A stretch of DNA of 64,000 nt from Stropharia rugosoannulata (Eukaryota; Basidiomycota; Agaricomycetes; Agaricales; Strophariaceae). Numbering within the stretch: position 1 is the stretch's first letter; each line of letters starts with the position of its first letter. The translations under genes were made by a program, and so were the position numbers. The notes beneath the pieces are model-generated. The model saw only the letters and a program-made list of their open reading frames with translations, was not told where the DNA came from and did not search any database. The DNA lies in contig JANCIK010000006.1 of NCBI GenBank assembly GCA_028532985.1, positions 2,852,001 through 2,916,000 on the forward strand, in the 5' to 3' direction. Below are positions 60,389 to 64,000 of this stretch, piece after piece.

Positions 60389-61377
60389 CTATAGTCGCAA
60401 TGTACGACAAAATTGATGATGACGTTACTGTACATATGTGTGATGATCAACGAGGAGTAGATGTACATGTTAAATTATACTAAAATTTTGTCCGGGTTCG
60501 TGCTTACAGCGCTTCGCTTCCTCCTTCAAAGACGTTGTCAACGTCCCACTAGAGTCTAACCCGCTTGATTAAAATGTATCGTAGGACCTTGTCATCTTCT
60601 CACTTAACCAGTGCTAGGAGCCGAAGTTTTCGTGGTTGTTTCTCAACTTGACTTTATTCGTGTTGTAGATAGCAGGCTTAACTGTTTTAAAGGACAATAT
60701 TCTGCAGCAGCAATTTATCCTATTCGTCCTGTATCGCTGACGTGTTGTCCCTTTTTAGCTACCAATAGATTCCATGGCCAGAGTCTGTCCCTCACTATTG
60801 ACCAATCTCAGGCTTACCGGATCTGCCTGCTCAATGTTCAGCAGATGCAATAGTCGATATATACTAATAAGTCACTGTTGAGAAGTCCAGCTTGTTAATC
60901 GACTTTTTCTACAGTATCTCGACGTTCCTTCTTAACTATGCCTTTTCACTTCTATCTTCCTCATGTGTGGTTTTCTAGCACACTTGTAAGCAGTTTAGCC
61001 ATTGTTACGCCTTTGTGATATTTCTCACACTTTCCACATAATCAGGTAGTTGTAGCGCTAGCAGCCATTGTATAGGATTCGCTTGTTATACCCGATAGTC
61101 GATGAATGCCAATTAAATGCTTCTGTATGCAGAAATAAAAACAGAGTAAGGGAAAAAGTCGTGGACGAGTTGTGTTGAATTTTGCATACGTGGCGGTAGT
61201 CGATAATACCCGGTCATAACGCAAGTTGAACAGGTACCGAATAAATCGCCAGCTTGCAGAACAGTAACACGTTCATCGCAGCAGGTTACGCTTGAGCGGT
61301 CGGAGTGGAATAGCAGAATTAGGAGCGGGTTTACAGCCCTTGTGTTGCTAGCCGACCGGGCCGATCCTTGCTTTTGA
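60389..61377. other. Stretch before the inverted arm, containing a diverged copy of its sequence
   Basis: 61095-61377 is a diverged relative of 62341-62680 in the same orientation (shared GCTTCTGTATGCA, GTCGATAATA, CAACAGT-ACAC and TAGC-GACCGGGC blocks). The inverted arm therefore begins inside or beside an older copy of the same repeat. No gene is supported at 60600-61000. Confidence 0.5.
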
Positions 61378-61674
61378 TTGTTGTCAGAAGGTACATTTCG
61401 ATAAATGCAGCTAACGACCCGTATCGTCAATATCCCTTTGCTGGTCATCTCGTATGGCCTACAGGAGGTTCGTTGTCCGTAATCCGGATGACACATGTTG
61501 TTGGGCATTGCGTGATGACCTCCATGCCGACAGAGGAGAACGCCCGGTATGCGGGTCTCATACATATGCTGCCAGTGGATAGAGTAAGTGAATATACTTC
61601 TTGCCAACGCCGCCCACTAGAGCTTATCCACGTTTACACAGTTAATTAACCGCTGGGATTTTGGAACAATTTGA
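61378..61674 (+). pseudogene. 3' fragment of the Tnp2 transposase gene
   Basis: Equivalent to 34463-34167 in reverse: the end of exon 4 (RRYISINAANDPYRQYPFAG to HMLPVDR), the intron with GTAAGT donor, and the last exon ending at the same stop. The rest of the gene is absent, so this fragment cannot make transposase. Confidence 0.85.
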
Positions 61675-63031
61675 AATCGAGGTTGAGACAAACTAATGGG
61701 AGTGTACAACCGCGTATTACATTTTGGTTTTCGACTAAGCCAATGAAATATTTGCAGTCTGTCCTGGGATAGCAAGTATATATATATAAAAGCCCGCGGA
61801 GTACTGCGAATACAATGAATTTTGTTCAGTTGTCGATAATGTGCACATATTTATGTTAACGATGGAACTGTGTTTAGTCATTCTACATCACGCCAGGATC
61901 GTTGTATCCAACTTCGGTTGAAGCGAGAAAAACTCAACTTTGCCAACTTAAACTGCCATCCGTATGTTCGTCGCTAGTGGTACAGACCACTAGTGCCTGC
62001 ATCTGCAGGCTACCCGTTGGATTGAAGTGTACTCCTTCCGGTAAGTTCTGCTGCACCGGAATGTTTCGAGCTCAATGTTTAATAGATACAGTGGAGAGGC
62101 CTCTCATCCACATTTATCTAGAAAACTCTCTTGTAAGCGCTTTTATTCCTAGTTGAGCTTTTGTGATAGTTCTTACCTCATTTGCATGATAAGCGTCCAA
62201 CGCTTCACTTTTACACTGACCAGGCATTCCTATTCTGACACGTTCAAATGTTGTGACGGTCGCCTGACTGAGACATGGATTTGCCTCTCATGAATCGAGA
62301 GCTGAGTATGTAAATGATTGAATAGAAATTAGAGGGTAGTCCACGAATGTCGATTGGATGCTTCTGTATGCAAACATGAGGTAGTAAACGGGTTATACTG
62401 AATGTTGCGTGCGCGGTGTCGATAATAGAACCTACAGGTATGAAATTTGATTAAATAGGTACGGTTCTTGAATACACCAGCTGCGTTACGAGCCAGCTGG
62501 TGCAACAGTGACACATTCATTGCATTATTAGTACTCGCACCATGACGTGACTGAACTTCCAGGTTAGCATGCAACGTCGCTGGCATTTCTGGTCTAAGTA
62601 GAGCGTATAGCAAGTGGATAGCGAAACTTGGCAGCGGGTTGGGCATGGCTAGCTGACCGGGCGAGTCTGAATAATGCTTTGAAGGGAAGCCCTGCATGAC
62701 GAGGGCAACCGATGCAATGATGATGGCGGCTAATTATAGCTTTAGGCCCTGATAGTATGTGTCCATGACGGTGCATTCATATGCAAGTACTGTCCGATAC
62801 CCAAACCACTTCAGTAACAACCCTGGAATGACCAGCGACGAGCGACGACTTGAAAGCACTGACCAGTCCCAACATAATATCAATGCCCACGATGGGCGCG
62901 GGGGAGGGGGCGCGGGAAGGGGGGTATTCTTTATAACGGTTGGCCCACATAGACACAAGTTGAGAGAACACACAAGAACGTATATTCCAAAGGGCTGGGG
63001 TCATGGAAGGTGGGGCAATGATGATAATATA

Positions 63032-63056
63032 TTGATTGGTTGATATACCAAGTCAA
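63032..63056 (+). repeat. Imperfect hairpin motif (copy 7, in the right arm)
   Basis: TTGATTGGTT-GATAT-ACCAAGTCAA. Reverse copy of 32778-32802. Confidence 0.75.
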
Positions 63057-63138
63057 TATAACATAGACGTGTGGCTCAAGATTGGAACAAACAATCACTT
63101 GTTTGAAAAGATGGCACTTCTGCGAGAAAGCGCACATA

Positions 63139-63161
63139 TTGATTGGTTAATACCAAGTCAA
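63139..63161 (+). repeat. Imperfect hairpin motif (copy 8, in the right arm)
   Basis: TTGATTGGTT-AAT-ACCAAGTCAA. Reverse copy of 32673-32695. Confidence 0.75.
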
Positions 63162-64000
63162 TATACCAAATATGCATGTAGTGGCCCGGGAACAAAGAAT
63201 ATGGGGCCACCTATAGCTATCTGTTGAGAAGGGATGGTATATTTCTGCCAGTAAGCGCGCATACATTCGACCTCGATTTATTTGGACTTGACAGGCCGGT
63301 TGACTAAAAATCCAAGCTCAATGGCGGTGTGCGGCGGAGTAGCCATGAGGGGTGTGCGGGGACTATGCGCGGAAAGGGTATGTAGTTCGAGCTCATTTGG
63401 TTCTCATATCCAGAAAAGGCTCAACTAGACCACTCTGAGATGAGCACCTAGTGCGAAATAATGAAAAAAAAAAAACGTACTCGTTCTCTCCCCCGGCAGG
63501 AGCTATATATCATGCCACAGCAACCATTCTACTTCGTATATACCACAGACGGCTGAAGACGTGTATTGTAGAAGTAGTTGTCATAGGACGGAGGCTGGTG
63601 GTCGGACGAAATGGATCCAGAGATCGTGCTACGCTGTGTTATGGTCCGTTGTCAGATATAATCCAAATGATGAAATCAGGACAAGCTTACCAGAGGCAGT
63701 CAACATGGTATCTCGTTACCTGAGTTCCTCGTTTTAATCGGGCCCTTGAAGTTATAATTTCTGAAGATATATCTGAAAGTCATCAAGGTGTTCTAGTTGG
63801 AACTTGGTAAAAACAACTCACATTTGCACCACAATGGTTTTGCTCGCATTGATCGCAGTAGGTAATATAACGGGGTAAGGAACTTCGAAAGAATAATAAT
63901 AAATTGAAAGTAGGGAGGAATGAGACAGAGTTCATGATCATGCACAAAAAGGAGGACGAGGTGAGTTGACCATCATGTGACGACCTATATGTGCATGTAT

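Larger units (their letters stand above)
61378..64000 (-). repeat. Right arm of the large inverted repeat (reverse copy of 31840-34463)
   Basis: Reads as the reverse complement of 34463 down to 31840, where the window ends. It carries the last exon and part of exon 4 of the Tnp2 gene (61378-61674), the remnant of the membrane-protein gene (61889-62156) and two copies of the hairpin motif. Differences from the left arm are mostly 1-3 base gaps at GC-rich spots (for example CCGGTACC/CCGTACC, TCGGCCCGG/TCGCCCGG). Confidence 0.95.

Overview
The window looks like nuclear DNA of a filamentous basidiomycete, most likely an Agaricomycete. The evidence is: genes split by many 45-65 bp introns with GT(A/G)NGT donors and CTNAC-like branch points; a basidiomycete-type TEA/ATTS factor; a WDR5-type COMPASS subunit; an intact, intron-bearing Tnp2 (CACTA) transposase; and several protein families I know only from mushroom-forming fungi. 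The genus cannot be fixed from the sequence.

Left part (1-15 kb) is the conserved housekeeping block. It holds a TMEM170-like two-membrane-segment protein (1225-1881, -), a TEA/ATTS transcription factor (6473-7808, -) divergent from a WDR5/Swd3 WD40 protein (8976-10528, +), and a 19-exon GRAM-TBC-EF-hand Rab GAP (10757-14720, -) convergent with WDR5. For these genes the exon sums are exact multiples of three. A 1209-bp non-autonomous transposon with about 120-bp terminal inverted repeats and a 6-bp target duplication sits at 4642-5850.

Middle part (15-34 kb) is gene-poor. It contains a broken phenylalanine ammonia-lyase gene (17705-19025), two copies of a family of polytopic membrane proteins (25.4-26.3 and 29.0-30.1 kb), and an old segmental duplication (about 22.7-26.0 against 31.0-34.0 kb). 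A small hairpin motif is perfectly conserved within that otherwise diverged duplication.

The 34-45 kb part is transposon territory: a complete 1231-aa Tnp2 gene (34167-38096, -), a 423-aa charged protein (40674-42103, +) and an 886-aa protein (42383-45097, -), the last two perhaps passengers or accessory genes. Three CACTG-ended MITEs with 3-bp target duplications (45.8, 53.4 and 60.2 kb) could be mobilised by such a transposase.

The 46-60 kb part is a lineage-specific gene island: two propeller-like proteins, one with a C-terminal membrane anchor, a pair of paralogous unknown proteins, and a small unknown gene. The 10-bp palindrome CATGATCATG is strikingly over-represented here. From 61378 to the window end the sequence is an inverted, almost identical copy of 31840-34463, including the 3' end of the Tnp2 gene. 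This is either a recent inverted duplication or an assembly effect.
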